DNA from: Chitinophagales bacterium
Lineage (GTDB): Bacteria; Bacteroidota; Bacteroidia; Chitinophagales; UBA2359
NCBI GenBank assembly: GCA_020631035.1
Contig: JAHDIA010000119.1
Location: 1-11,664, forward strand
Length of the DNA stretch: 11,664 nt
Reading direction: 5' to 3'
Under the pieces are notes generated by a model. It ran no database searches. It was not told the DNA's origin and worked only from the letters and a program-made list of their open reading frames with translations. Within the stretch, counting starts at the first letter, position 1. The number at the start of each line of letters is the position of its first letter. The translations under genes and the position numbers were made by a program. Below, piece after piece: positions 1-7,267 of the stretch.

Positions 1-208
1 TAGTGGTACGTGGAGACATCCCGAAAATCGGGATAATCTGTACGGGGTGGAATGGAATGGAATGGGCTTTATGGAATGGAATGGGCTTTATGGGATGGAT
101 GATAGAGCCGACGAAGCAGTGAGCATGCCAAATACGCCAGATAGTAGTGAATATGGCGGTTTTCCTAGTGGTATGTGGAGACATCCCGAAAATCGGGATA
201 ATCTGTAC
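1..208 (+). repeat. 43-bp direct repeat, two copies (1-43 and 166-208)
   Basis: The 43 bases at 1-43 recur at 166-208 with one difference (C at position 9 versus T). Each copy contains a perfect 7-bp hairpin, ATCCCGA / TCGGGAT with an AAA loop. The second copy sits in the centre of the structured dispersed repeat at 103-292. The first copy may therefore be the centre of another such element cut by the window edge, giving two elements in tandem with a period of about 165 bp. That last point is inference. Confidence 0.85.
52..97 (+). repeat. 19-bp tandem repeat
   Basis: The unit ATGGAATGGAATGGGCTTT occurs at 52-70 and again, identically, at 71-89. A partial third unit (ATGGGATGG) follows. The unit itself is built from GGAAT/GGGAT words. 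No reading frame or binding site is evident; it looks like slippage-prone intergenic sequence. Confidence 0.85.
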
Positions 209-292
209 TAGCCGCAATATTTCCCCCAATGCCGCCATAGGAGCGGATAGCTGGGAGTCGCCATCGTCCGAAGCCTGTGCGTTCCGTCCAAA
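103..292 (+). repeat. Structured dispersed repeat, copy 1
   Basis: This is one of three related elements in the window, together with 2983-3189 (+) and 7504-7609 (-). Its 5' block reads TAGAGCCGACGAAG, then CATGCC, TACGCC and GATAG. Its 3' block contains GCGGATAGC.GGGAGTC.CC and ends GCGTTCCGT.CAAA. The centre holds the 43-bp module with its ATCCCGA/TCGGGAT hairpin. TATGGCGG at 152-159 can pair with CCGCCATA at 232-239 around that hairpin. The pattern of conserved ends around a changing hairpin core suggests a structured non-coding or mobile repeat. No protein is convincingly encoded. Confidence 0.65.
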
Positions 293-333
293 TCATTAAA
301 ATACCCTCATAAAAATTGTTAATTAGCTTGTTA

Positions 334-368
334 TTGTTACCAAGATGGTTTTTAAAGTCATAATTTTG
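334..368 (+). promoter_or_regulatory. Possible promoter for the T9SS protein gene
   Basis: TAATTTTG at 361-368 fits the Bacteroidota -7 box TAnnTTTG. The nearest TTG (334-336) is 24 bp upstream, longer than the usual 19-21 bp, so the match is weak. Transcription from here would give a leader of almost 300 bases that includes the inverted repeat at 478-588. Confidence 0.3.
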
Positions 369-477
369 TGTTAAGCATGAAACATTTTAGCCTTTTAATC
401 AGTTGATTCTCTTTAGAAAAGGCATTTATCACATCACCCCTTCCAAAAAAAGTTACTACCTACCACTACTTTATCTT

Positions 478-588
478 GTCCTTTGACAATTTTTGTTGAA
501 GAGAGCAATTCTTAAACAAGCTATCCAGTCGCCTGCGGCTCCCTGCTATTTGTTCAAGAATCACTCTCCAAAAATTATCAAAGAACCT
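478..588 (+). repeat. Long imperfect inverted repeat (hairpin element)
   Basis: The left arm (478-519) and right arm (550-588) are imperfect reverse complements. The inner 19 bases, GAGAGCAATTCTTAAACAA against TTGTTCAAGAATCACTCTC, pair at 16 of 19 positions. The outer words CTTTGACAATTTTTG and CAAAAATTATCAAAG pair with one mismatch, after a small size difference between arms. The centre (520-549) is GC-richer. A T-rich run (TTTTTTCTTG) follows, so the element could act as a terminator or leader structure. It could equally be a MITE-like palindromic insertion. Confidence 0.6.
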
Positions 589-662
589 TTTTTCTTGTTC
601 TTTGCTGTATGAAGCTGAGCAATGAGAAGTTTTTTAGAATGGAAATAAACACTATTTATAAT

Positions 663-2117
663 ATGAAGAAGATTAACTTATTCTTTTTGGGCTTGTTTGC
701 TGCTGTGGGTATGGAAGCTCAAGAATTGACACAGCCAGTCTTGGATTCGATTCATGTGTATGAGCAAGCGGAGGAAGCGGATTGGACCTTGACTGAAAAG
801 ATTTACAATCAATATGGTGCGAATGGTCTGTATTCGGGCAATTTGATTGTCAAAATTGGTGAGGAAGGTTTTGCCAATAGTAGTGCGACGGAAATGCTCG
901 CCAATGACAAAACAGAAAAGATACGCCTACAAAAGAAGTGGGATGCTGATTCACAAAAGTGGGTAGCTGATAAGAAATTTGTGTCTAAGTATGATGAGAA
1001 AGGCCGCCAGATAGAGATTCTCAATCAGTTTTTTGAGGATGGTCAGTGGCACGATCATTATATGAAAAAAACTGTCTATAATGCTCAAGGCTTGGTTAAG
1101 GAAGAAATCAATAAGTATTATGACAAGGTTAAAAAGGAAACGACTGTTCACGAACGTACAGTGTATGCTTATTTGAAGGGAAAAATGGTGGAGAAGAGTC
1201 AGCAGATGTGGGATCTAAGTACCCAAAATTGGCGCAACATCAAACAAACGGTTTTTCAGTACAATGACAAAGGTTTGTTGAAATCTAGTGATACGCAAAA
1301 TTGGAATGCCAATAGCAATAAATGGAATCAGGGTTCGACGGATGTTTATCAATATAGTAAAAAAGGTGAACTTGAATTTATTGAAACCGACTTTGAGGCG
1401 AATAAGGAGCAAACGTCTTTGAAAAAAGGCAAGCGTTCAAATTATGTCTACAATAGAAAGGGTGAGTTGGTGGAGAAAAATATGTTTTTGTGGGACAATC
1501 CTTCGCAAGATTGGAAACCTATTAGTGAGAAGTGGTTTGAGTACAATTCGGACCAAAAGCTAACTGAGGAAGGTTTTAAGCGTTATGATTTGGGAACTGC
1601 AGAAGTAAACAGTGGCTATAGAAGTCAGTATGAATTTGATGACCACAAAAAGTTGTTGTACCGCAGTCAAAATTGGGATGCTGACAAAGCTGGATGGGAA
1701 GATGTGGTTTTGCAAACGTTTGAGTATGATGGGAACATTCAGACTGATGCGTACTTTAGTCAGTGGGATGCTGAGACGGATGAGTTGATGTATAAGAAGC
1801 ATTTTGAACGTTTTTGGTCTAGTGCTAAAAAGGAAAAACCAGAAGAAGCAAGCGAACGCATTGAGGTGGCATCGAGTGAGTGTGCGATTCCCAATCCGTA
1901 TACCATTGGCAATTCGATTTATTGTTCGGAGCTAGAGGCGGATGAGGACTACCAATTGTTGGTCTATGATTTGAATGGTAAATTGTTGCATCGTCAGACT
2001 TTTAGAGGAGGTGATCCTGTGAGTGTCAATGAGTCTTTGGCGGGTGGTATGTATATCTTTAAGGTACAAGATCCATTTAAAACGAGAAGTACACAGAAGG
2101 TTGTGATTGGGAGGTGA
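663..2117 (+). CDS. T9SS-exported repeat protein with type A sorting domain
   Basis: This encodes a 484-residue secreted or surface-attached protein of unknown function. The start at 663 is preferred to the in-frame ATG at 609 because it opens directly into a signal peptide (residues 1-19, MKKINLFFLGLF.., likely cleaved after EA). Residues about 93-410 contain roughly ten imperfect units of 30-40 residues. Each has an aromatic opening such as WDADSQKW, WDLSTQNW, WNANSNKW, WDNPSQDW or WDADKAGW, then an F/Y-x-Y strand and a K-G-x-L turn, so a beta-rich solenoid or sheet is likely. Residues about 415-484 match a type A T9SS sorting domain: NPY, LLVYDLNGKLL, LAGGMYIFKV and a basic end QKVVIGR. 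By family knowledge this tail is removed at the outer membrane as the protein is anchored or released. It is monocistronic and converges on the small peptide genes. The repeats resemble unnamed YD-like or DUF3836-like sequences, but I cannot assign a family. Confidence 0.85.
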   Translation: MKKINLFFLGLFAAVGMEAQELTQPVLDSIHVYEQAEEADWTLTEKIYNQYGANGLYSGNLIVKIGEEGFANSSATEMLANDKTEKIRLQKKWDADSQKWVADKKFVSKYDEKGRQIEILNQFFEDGQWHDHYMKKTVYNAQGLVKEEINKYYDKVKKETTVHERTVYAYLKGKMVEKSQQMWDLSTQNWRNIKQTVFQYNDKGLLKSSDTQNWNANSNKWNQGSTDVYQYSKKGELEFIETDFEANKEQTSLKKGKRSNYVYNRKGELVEKNMFLWDNPSQDWKPISEKWFEYNSDQKLTEEGFKRYDLGTAEVNSGYRSQYEFDDHKKLLYRSQNWDADKAGWEDVVLQTFEYDGNIQTDAYFSQWDAETDELMYKKHFERFWSSAKKEKPEEASERIEVASSECAIPNPYTIGNSIYCSELEADEDYQLLVYDLNGKLLHRQTFRGGDPVSVNESLAGGMYIFKVQDPFKTRSTQKVVIGR

Positions 2118-2148
2118 TTTAAAATTGAAAATTCAAGATTAAAAATTT

Positions 2149-2211
2149 GGACCGCTGATGCGGATTTAAGTTTAGCCCGATTCCTTACAGCCAAGGCTGT
2201 AAGGAATCGGG
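2149..2211 (+). repeat. Intergenic double-hairpin repeat downstream of the T9SS gene
   Basis: A small hairpin (CCGC-TGAT-GCGG, within 2151-2163) is followed by a perfect 17-bp stem with an AA loop. Its left arm is CCCGATTCCTTACAGCC at 2176-2192 and its right arm is 2195-2211. ATTTTTACA follows the stem, so it may help to terminate transcription of the T9SS gene. The unusually long perfect stem suggests a mobile palindrome as much as a simple terminator. Confidence 0.6.
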
Positions 2212-2247
2212 ATTTTTACATCTGAGACAGAATGCTTAAAAAACAAC

Positions 2248-2283
2248 AAACCCCAGTGCAGTATTCATTGCACTGGGGTTTTT
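2248..2283. terminator. Bidirectional terminator between convergent genes
   Basis: AAACCCCAGTGCA (2248-2260) pairs with TGCACTGGGGTTT (2269-2281) as a perfect 13-bp stem with an 8-base loop. The plus strand continues with a short T run. On the minus strand the stem is followed by TTTGTTGTTTTTT. It sits between the convergent T9SS gene and the small peptide gene at 2311-2490, so it probably serves both. Confidence 0.85.
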
Positions 2284-2310
2284 AATACTAGGTAAAATGA
2301 TTACTTTTCT

Positions 2311-2490
2311 CTACTTGGCTGCCCAATCGGTATTGAGGCTGCCATGTGCTTGGGTTTCCCCGCCATTGGGTTGTCCATATTGGTCATACCAACCCAAATT
2401 GATTCCTTTTCCTTGGACTTTTTGGGCTTGTTGTTTGCCAATGGTTTTTACTGTTTTGCCTTGGGCAAATGTTTTTAATTGATTCTTCAT
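2311..2490 (-). CDS. Small peptide A (59 aa), leader-core peptide family
   Basis: A 59-residue protein starts MKNQLKTFAQGKTVKTIG and ends GGETQAHGSLNTDWAAK. I do not recognise a named family. Its closest visible relative is the next gene upstream on this strand (2603-2752). The two share MK-x-QL-x-TF-x-Q-x3-VKT at the N terminus, a central GKG, and ETQ-x-(x)-G-x-LN..W near the C terminus. There is no hydrophobic signal peptide. The basic, Gln/Lys-rich first half followed by GKG and a Trp/Tyr/Gly-rich second half resembles a precursor peptide with a leader and a core. The shared pattern, low chance of a conserved frame and flanking terminators support real coding. The ATG is preceded by an A-rich stretch. 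No modification or export enzyme is seen in the window, so a RiPP role is inference. Confidence 0.75.
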   Translation of the reverse strand: MKNQLKTFAQGKTVKTIGKQQAQKVQGKGINLGWYDQYGQPNGGETQAHGSLNTDWAAK

Positions 2491-2531
2491 TTTAAATGTT
2501 TTTATAGGTTAATAAATAAAAAAGTAAATTG

Positions 2532-2569
2532 AAAACGTGCTACGCAAAAAACTTATTGTAGCACGTTTT
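2532..2569 (-). terminator. Hairpin between the two small peptide genes
   Basis: AAAACGTGCTAC (2532-2543) pairs perfectly over 12 bp with GTAGCACGTTTT (2558-2569) across a 14-base loop. On the minus strand the stem is followed by CAATTTACTTTTTT. It lies after the stop of peptide B and before the start of peptide A. It may terminate or attenuate the peptide B transcript and so set the ratio of the two products. Confidence 0.65.
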
Positions 2570-2602
2570 GTCATTATGTCAAAATATTACCGTTTTCTAA
2601 TT

Positions 2603-2752
2603 CTAACAAATAGTCAATGCAAGTCCCCAGTTTAGTTTTCCTTCTTGTGTCTCTTCTTCATCTTTTCCTTTACCTACAAGTTTGAGGCTTTTTGAGATAG
2701 AAAGTGTTTTTACTTTGGGGTCTTGCCCAAAGGTGCTTAATTGCTTTTTCAT
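2603..2752 (-). CDS. Small peptide B (49 aa), leader-core peptide family
   Basis: A 49-residue protein opens MKKQLSTFGQDPKVKTLS and ends KLNWGLALTIC. An in-frame ATG two codons upstream (2756-2758) would add MI; I chose the later start because it aligns with peptide A. The N-terminal block (residues 1-16) is clearly homologous to peptide A, and KLVGKG (residues 24-29) aligns with its KVQGKG. The last 20 residues carry an acidic DEEETQEG stretch, the shared ETQ/LN-W motif and a C-terminal cysteine. The VGKG site looks like a degenerate double-glycine cleavage motif of leader peptides. The function is unknown; a secreted or modified peptide precursor is the best inference. A well-formed promoter lies upstream at 2834-2866. 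Confidence 0.75.
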   Translation of the reverse strand: MKKQLSTFGQDPKVKTLSISKSLKLVGKGKDEEETQEGKLNWGLALTIC

Positions 2753-2833
2753 AATCATTTTATTTTTACAGTTAATAAAATAGTTTTATTAAAAAATACG
2801 CTCTTCAAATATTTTACTTTTTGATAGACAATA

Positions 2834-2866
2834 CAAACTTATTAGCCTAAACAATACACATACAAA
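2834..2866 (-). promoter_or_regulatory. Promoter of the small peptide genes
   Basis: On the minus strand, TAAGTTTG (plus 2834-2841) matches the -7 box TAnnTTTG exactly. A TTTG with its TTG at plus 2863-2865 lies 21 bp upstream as the -33 box. This would start transcription around 2827 and give a leader of about 70 bases before peptide B. Confidence 0.6.
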
Positions 2867-2982
2867 TGCATTGAGTTGACTTAAAGAAAGTTAAATATTA
2901 TTGTTTTATGATGGTGGCTGAGAGCATCACAAACTAAACCTACAATATAAACTTAAATGCAGTAAGATGCAAATATTTTTTT

Positions 2983-3189
2983 TAGAGTCGACGAAGGAAA
3001 AGAGCTTTGCCCCATATGCCTGATGGCAACGAATACCTGACACTGAGATAGGTGTTGTGAAGTAGGGAGATTTGCAGGCTGAGGAACGAAGACAAAAAAC
3101 GAGCTTACTGAACCGCCTAGCGAAGTGGCAAGTAGCAGTGAACAGCAGGGAGTCACCCACCCACGAAAGAGCAAGCGTTCCGTACAAAA
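2983..3189 (+). repeat. Structured dispersed repeat, copy 2 (in gene-free 2759-3337)
   Basis: This shares the ends of the element at 103-292: TAGAGTCGACGAAG at its start, a TGCC..ATATGCC.GAT.G block, then AGCAGGGAGTCACCC and GCGTTCCGTACAAA at its end. The middle differs and offers other small stems, such as TTGCC/GGCAA around 3008-3030. Minus-strand frames through it are open for 79-86 codons, but they run through the repeat and are not credible genes. The remaining gene-free sequence at 2870-2982 shows nothing I can name. Confidence 0.65.
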
Positions 3190-3193
3190 CAAA

Positions 3194-3240
3194 AAGATGA
3201 CATTTTTGCTCTTACATATTGCCTACAAAAATGTCATCTT
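3194..3240. other. Perfect 14-bp stem-loop of unknown role
   Basis: AAGATGACATTTTT (3194-3207) pairs perfectly with AAAAATGTCATCTT (3227-3240) around a 19-base loop. It directly follows the dispersed repeat and precedes the terminator of the M1 peptidase gene. It may be a second terminator-like structure or a palindromic remnant. Confidence 0.6.
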
Positions 3241-3253
3241 ACATCTTACTATT

Positions 3254-3287
3254 ATAAAAAAGCCGCTCCCAAAAATGGAAGCGGCTT
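3254..3287 (-). terminator. Terminator of the M1 aminopeptidase gene
   Basis: On the minus strand AAGCCGCTTCC pairs with GGGAGCGGCTT (10 of 11 pairs) around a short T-rich loop, and TTTTTTATAATAG follows. It lies about 50 bases after the stop codon of the M1 aminopeptidase gene. Confidence 0.85.
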
Positions 3288-3337
3288 AAGATATATTTTT
3301 GTTCTTTGACAATTTAAGTGTTTTTCAAAATTGCATT

Positions 3338-5974
3338 TTACCCCATCATTGAGTAAATCATTTTGAGTCTATCGTGGGTTTCGTTGTCTTTGATTTTCTT
3401 CATTACTTCGCCAATTTTGTCCACAATGTTTTTGATGCCTTCTACATCGGCACCACCTGTATTGTCGGCTTCGGCTCTTTCAGACAAGATGCTCTTGGCA
3501 TCCATCAAAGCTCTGGCTCCACTTAAACGCACCCACCATTGTTCATCCATATCCATTGCGCTTGATTTGAGCAATTCTACTCCTTCGGTAATTTGACCCA
3601 AGTTGTTCATATTGCCCATCAATTTGCCAAGATTTTCGTTGAGAACGTATTTGGTAAATCCGCCTTTTTCGTTGAGTTGCTTCTTAAAGAAGGCAAATTG
3701 GTCATTTCCTCCTGACTCGCCGTAAATACCCGCCAAAGAACGGATGACATTGTCTTTTTCTGAAGTTTCCCATTTTTTGGCTTCTGCCATTCCAGCCGCT
3801 TTGTCTACTTTGGTCAAACCTGCCATTGCTTGTCCCATTACGCCATAAGAACGGTCTTGGATGCCCTTTTTGAACAAAGGAATGAGAGCTTTGTCTTCCA
3901 TACTTGCCAATATTTCATAGGCAGAATTTCTTACACCAGCCTCTTCATCAGCTGCCAATTCTTTTAGTCTTGGCATTGCTTTTTCTTTGATGTCTTTGTT
4001 TTTCCAATCCAAATTCAATGCAGCACGGCTACGGGTTGCCCAGTATGAATCGTCTAAGGTTGCAATCATTGCCGCTTGTACTTCTGGATCGTCTTGATAC
4101 TCTTGCAAACCATACAATGCCTCATATTTGTCAAGGTACAATGGAGCGTGCTTGAGCTGGTGTACATAAGCTGTTTTGGATTTGTTGTCTTTTTTCTCAC
4201 ACAACAACATCTTATCCCCATCTACATTGATGAGGTCTGGCTTGCCATCTACATCAAACTCGAAGGTTTGCTGTCTTTCGTTCATTACGATGTTTTCTCT
4301 TTGTACTTTGTCGCCAAAATACAAGTCGATTGCCATTGGAATTTCAAACACATCTTCGTCTTGGGTTTGCTTGATGGTCACTTTAGAACGTTTCACTTCT
4401 GAATCATAATCATACTCAATGTCTAGCATCGGATGTCCTGCTCCTAAGAACCATTGGTTGAAGAACCAGTTGAGGTCTTCGCCTGTCACTTCTTCAAAAG
4501 CGAGACGCAAGTGGTGAATTTCAACCGCTTCATATTCGTTTTGTCTGAGGTACAAATTGAAAGCTTTGAAAAAAGCCTCGTCTCCTACATAATTGCGCAA
4601 CATATGTAGGACTCTACCACCTTTTTGGTAGCTGTGTCCGTCAAACATATCTTCTTTGTCATCATAGTAAAAACGGATAAGGTCTTTTTTACCACTGTTG
4701 GCGGCATCGCTCAAATAACCGCTTAAATCTTGACGTAGGTGGTTGTGCATTTCGTCTTTGCCATATTTGTGTTCCAACCAAAGTGATTCACCATAGGTGG
4801 CAAATGCCTCATTGAGTGGAAGATTTGCCCAAGACTCACAAGTAACGATGTCACCAAACCAGTGGTGGAACAATTCGTGTGCAACAATGTCTTCTCCATC
4901 AAAGTCGATCAAGTCTCGGTCGTCTCCTTGCATAAACTCACCAAAGATTACAGCCGACGAATTTTCCATTGCACCAGAAACATAGTCTCTTACGACCACT
5001 TGAGAGTATTTGTCCCAAGGGAATGGATAATCCAATAAGTTGGAGAAATACTCAATCATCTCTGGCGTATTGGGGAAAATTTTACGGGCGTATGCTTCGT
5101 ACTCAGGCTCTACATAATAATCTACGACTTTGCCTTTCCATTCGTCTCTAATAACCGCAAAATCACCAACGGTCATTGCAAACAAATAAGGAGCGTGTGC
5201 AATCTCTTGTTTCCAATGGTCGGTACGGGTTCCATCGCCATTGTTTTTAGAGCTCATTAATTTACCATTGGACAAGGTTTTGTACTTGTCTTGAACGGTC
5301 ATATATATTTCTTGGGTGGTACGCTCATTGGGCGAGTCGATGGTTGGGAACCAACACGAAGAGGCTTCGGTTTCGCCTTGAGTCCATATTTGTTGTGGCT
5401 TGTTTTTCTCCGTTCCATCAGGATTGATAAAGTACAATCCTTTGTCGCTGGTAATGGCGGCACTTCCGCCTGATTCCAACTCATCTGGTTTGGCAACATA
5501 ATCAACAAAGATGGTGTATTGCTCATCTCTGGTGTATTCTTTGCCCAAGTCAATGGTAATGAACTCTCCTTCGTATTCATATTTCAAGGCTTTCTTGCTT
5601 CCACCTGTCACCATTGCCACTTCATTGATATCAAAACCTTTGGCATCTAGTGTTAGGATACTTGTTGGATAAAAGTAAGGTTTGAAGTCCATTGTTGCCT
5701 TACCGTACAAATATCTTTTTTCCCAATCAAAACGAACATCAAGACTCGTTGTCAAGAGGTCGTTGACTCTTTTTTCTGCTCCACGGTATTCCATTTTGCC
5801 TGCCTCTGCAACCACTTCCATTGGATCAAGGGTGCGTTCTTCTACTTCCTCTGTTTCTGTAGTTTCTGTTGTCTCTGCTTGTGGAGTAGCTTCGACAGTG
5901 GTATTTTGTTTGGATGACGAACAAGCACCGAATACCAATCCAGAAACGGTGATTGCCATTAATAATTTTTTCAT
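3338..5974 (-). CDS. M1 family zinc aminopeptidase, lipoprotein
   Basis: This is an 878-residue zinc metallopeptidase that removes N-terminal residues from peptides, probably at the cell envelope. The signal peptide has a lipobox ending FGAC (lipid Cys18), followed by a Thr/Glu-rich linker (19-48). The M1 N-terminal beta domain spans about 60-270. The exopeptidase motif GAMEN is at 334-338. The zinc site HELFHHWFGD has H366, E367 and H370, with E389 as third ligand exactly 18 residues on (NEAFATYGE). The likely transition-state tyrosine is Y449 in SYQKGG. Residues about 620-870 form helical HEAT-like repeats (for example LDDSYWATRSRAALN), as in larger M1 enzymes. All catalytic residues are present. 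The gene stands alone, with a terminator at 3254-3287 and 141 bases separating it from the M56 gene upstream. A role in peptide scavenging is the usual expectation; the substrate is unknown. Confidence 0.95.
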   Translation of the reverse strand: MKKLLMAITVSGLVFGACSSSKQNTTVEATPQAETTETTETEEVEERTLDPMEVVAEAGKMEYRGAEKRVNDLLTTSLDVRFDWEKRYLYGKATMDFKPYFYPTSILTLDAKGFDINEVAMVTGGSKKALKYEYEGEFITIDLGKEYTRDEQYTIFVDYVAKPDELESGGSAAITSDKGLYFINPDGTEKNKPQQIWTQGETEASSCWFPTIDSPNERTTQEIYMTVQDKYKTLSNGKLMSSKNNGDGTRTDHWKQEIAHAPYLFAMTVGDFAVIRDEWKGKVVDYYVEPEYEAYARKIFPNTPEMIEYFSNLLDYPFPWDKYSQVVVRDYVSGAMENSSAVIFGEFMQGDDRDLIDFDGEDIVAHELFHHWFGDIVTCESWANLPLNEAFATYGESLWLEHKYGKDEMHNHLRQDLSGYLSDAANSGKKDLIRFYYDDKEDMFDGHSYQKGGRVLHMLRNYVGDEAFFKAFNLYLRQNEYEAVEIHHLRLAFEEVTGEDLNWFFNQWFLGAGHPMLDIEYDYDSEVKRSKVTIKQTQDEDVFEIPMAIDLYFGDKVQRENIVMNERQQTFEFDVDGKPDLINVDGDKMLLCEKKDNKSKTAYVHQLKHAPLYLDKYEALYGLQEYQDDPEVQAAMIATLDDSYWATRSRAALNLDWKNKDIKEKAMPRLKELAADEEAGVRNSAYEILASMEDKALIPLFKKGIQDRSYGVMGQAMAGLTKVDKAAGMAEAKKWETSEKDNVIRSLAGIYGESGGNDQFAFFKKQLNEKGGFTKYVLNENLGKLMGNMNNLGQITEGVELLKSSAMDMDEQWWVRLSGARALMDAKSILSERAEADNTGGADVEGIKNIVDKIGEVMKKIKDNETHDRLKMIYSMMG

Positions 5975-6046
5975 ATTACATATAGGTTTTATATCCGTTG
6001 TAGTTTTTTAGCCGCAAATTTCGCATTTTCTTAGAGTATATAAAAG

Positions 6047-6070
6047 AAAAGCGAAAGCATTAACGCTTTT
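6047..6070 (-). terminator. Possible weak terminator after the M56 gene
   Basis: AAAAGCG (6047-6053) pairs with CGCTTTT (6064-6070). On the minus strand the stem runs into CTTTTATAT. It lies between the M56 gene and the M1 peptidase gene. The stem is only 7 bp with three G-C pairs and its tract is broken, so readthrough into the M1 gene is possible. Confidence 0.4.
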
Positions 6071-6115
6071 ATAATATATATAGCGTCACGAAAATGTCAA
6101 GAGTAGAGGTCAAAA

Positions 6116-7261
6116 TTACTCCTGACAAGCTTCTTCCAATTCTTTTTGCATACACACCTTGCAAAAGGTGGTTTTGCCTGTTTCTGTATTGTGTTTGCTA
6201 AGGGTTTGGTAAACCTTGAGTTTGTCTATTTGTTGGTCTACAATTGGATGGGCATATTGACTGGTGAGAGAAAAACAAAGACCAATCAATACAATGTTGA
6301 TAAAGTTGAGTATTCGATAGTTTCGTTTGGAGTTGCTCTCCAATATGTGTTTGATGCGTTCTTTAAGCAGCGAACCTCTTTTGAAGTGTTGGGCAACAGC
6401 CACTTGCTTGCCTGTTTTCATTTTGAACAAGAGTTGGGCGTAGGAACGGGCATTTCCCCATTTTTGTACCGCAAACTCATCGGCTATGTATTCATTGAGT
6501 CGGTCCAAATCGTTGCGGAGTAAGTAATACAAGGGATTGGCAAACCACAAGACTTGTAACAAATTGACCAATATTTTGACCCAAGTATCGAATTGGTGGA
6601 TGTGTGCCAGTTCGTGCCAGATAATGGCGTTTTGCTCTTTTTCGCTTAGGTGTTCCATCTCTTCTTGCCAAATAATGTATCGCTTAATGAGCCTAAACGA
6701 AGCAACGGAGAATGGTCGATGGGTATGTAAAATGATGACTTGAGTTCCTTCTATAGTACGTTCCTCTTTTTGACTCTTGGCAATCAACCACAGCAAAAAC
6801 ACCAGATTGCCCAATAAGAACAAAAGTGTCAATACAGCTGCAAAACCCAAAATTTTCCAAAAAGCGGTTTCTTGCCAAGTCAAAAAATTGTAGATGGAGC
6901 TTTCTTGGTAATACAATAGGTTTTCTTTTTCGATGTCCTCACAATTGCAAAAGTCTTCACTGGTAATGGCTTGTTGGTAGCAGGCTTCCAAGACTTCACC
7001 TGTTGGACAAAAGTCCAAAAAGACACTTTCTTCCAAAATGTAGACATCCTTCTTAACTGTTTCGATGTGTTTTTCAATGGCGGGTTTGGGTACAAAAGCT
7101 GTACTTTGTACAAAGAACAAAGGGATCAATAAACTCAAACCCAACACACTCAATAAAGCTGTTTTTTGGTTGCTAGAAGATACACGTTCCCTGAGTAGCA
7201 GATAATACAAGCCACCGCCTAAAATACAGAGTATATATGTCAATATGATGTATGTCAGCAT
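6116..7261 (-). CDS. M56 (BlaR1/MecR1-type) membrane metalloprotease sensor
   Basis: This 381-residue membrane protein is the sensor-protease partner of a BlaI repressor. Predicted membrane segments lie at about 2-22, 34-53, 133-161 and 319-335. The cytosolic protease domain carries HELAH (H216, E217, H220) and the downstream NEYIADEFAV motif (E257, D261), as in family M56. Unlike true BlaR1 it ends about 46 residues after the last membrane segment, so it has no penicillin-binding sensor domain. By BlaR1 topology the loop at 54-132 and the tail are periplasmic. They contain C85, C94, C105, C107 and C367, C370 (a CKVC motif), C379, so a redox or metal signal is plausible by inference. Translation starts 7 bases after the stop of the small upstream frame, and the blaI-like gene lies upstream on the same strand. 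By family knowledge, activation leads to cleavage or inactivation of the repressor. Confidence 0.85.
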   Translation of the reverse strand: MLTYIILTYILCILGGGLYYLLLRERVSSSNQKTALLSVLGLSLLIPLFFVQSTAFVPKPAIEKHIETVKKDVYILEESVFLDFCPTGEVLEACYQQAITSEDFCNCEDIEKENLLYYQESSIYNFLTWQETAFWKILGFAAVLTLLFLLGNLVFLLWLIAKSQKEERTIEGTQVIILHTHRPFSVASFRLIKRYIIWQEEMEHLSEKEQNAIIWHELAHIHQFDTWVKILVNLLQVLWFANPLYYLLRNDLDRLNEYIADEFAVQKWGNARSYAQLLFKMKTGKQVAVAQHFKRGSLLKERIKHILESNSKRNYRILNFINIVLIGLCFSLTSQYAHPIVDQQIDKLKVYQTLSKHNTETGKTTFCKVCMQKELEEACQE

Positions 7262-7267
7262 CGGTTC

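Larger units (their letters stand above)
293..662. other. Gene-free upstream region of the T9SS protein
   Basis: I find no credible gene here. It holds a possible promoter (TAATTTTG at 361-368), a small stem-loop with GCCTTTT at 390-396 pairing AAAAGGC at 417-423 and AATCA/TGATT nested inside, and the long imperfect inverted repeat at 478-588. The last 70 bases lead directly into the T9SS protein gene. Confidence 0.6.

Noticed and set aside
2297..2482. Plus-strand frame of 61 codons
   Set aside because: It is antisense to small peptide A, whose leader matches peptide B; only the minus-strand frame shows conserved structure.
2927..3192. Minus-strand open frames of 79 and 86 codons
   Set aside because: They read through the structured repeat at 2983-3189 in two different frames, have no domain-like pattern, and similar open frames arise from this repeat type.
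6146..6523. Plus-strand frame of 125 codons
   Set aside because: It lies entirely opposite the M56 gene, which has clear catalytic motifs; no start signal or domain on the plus strand.
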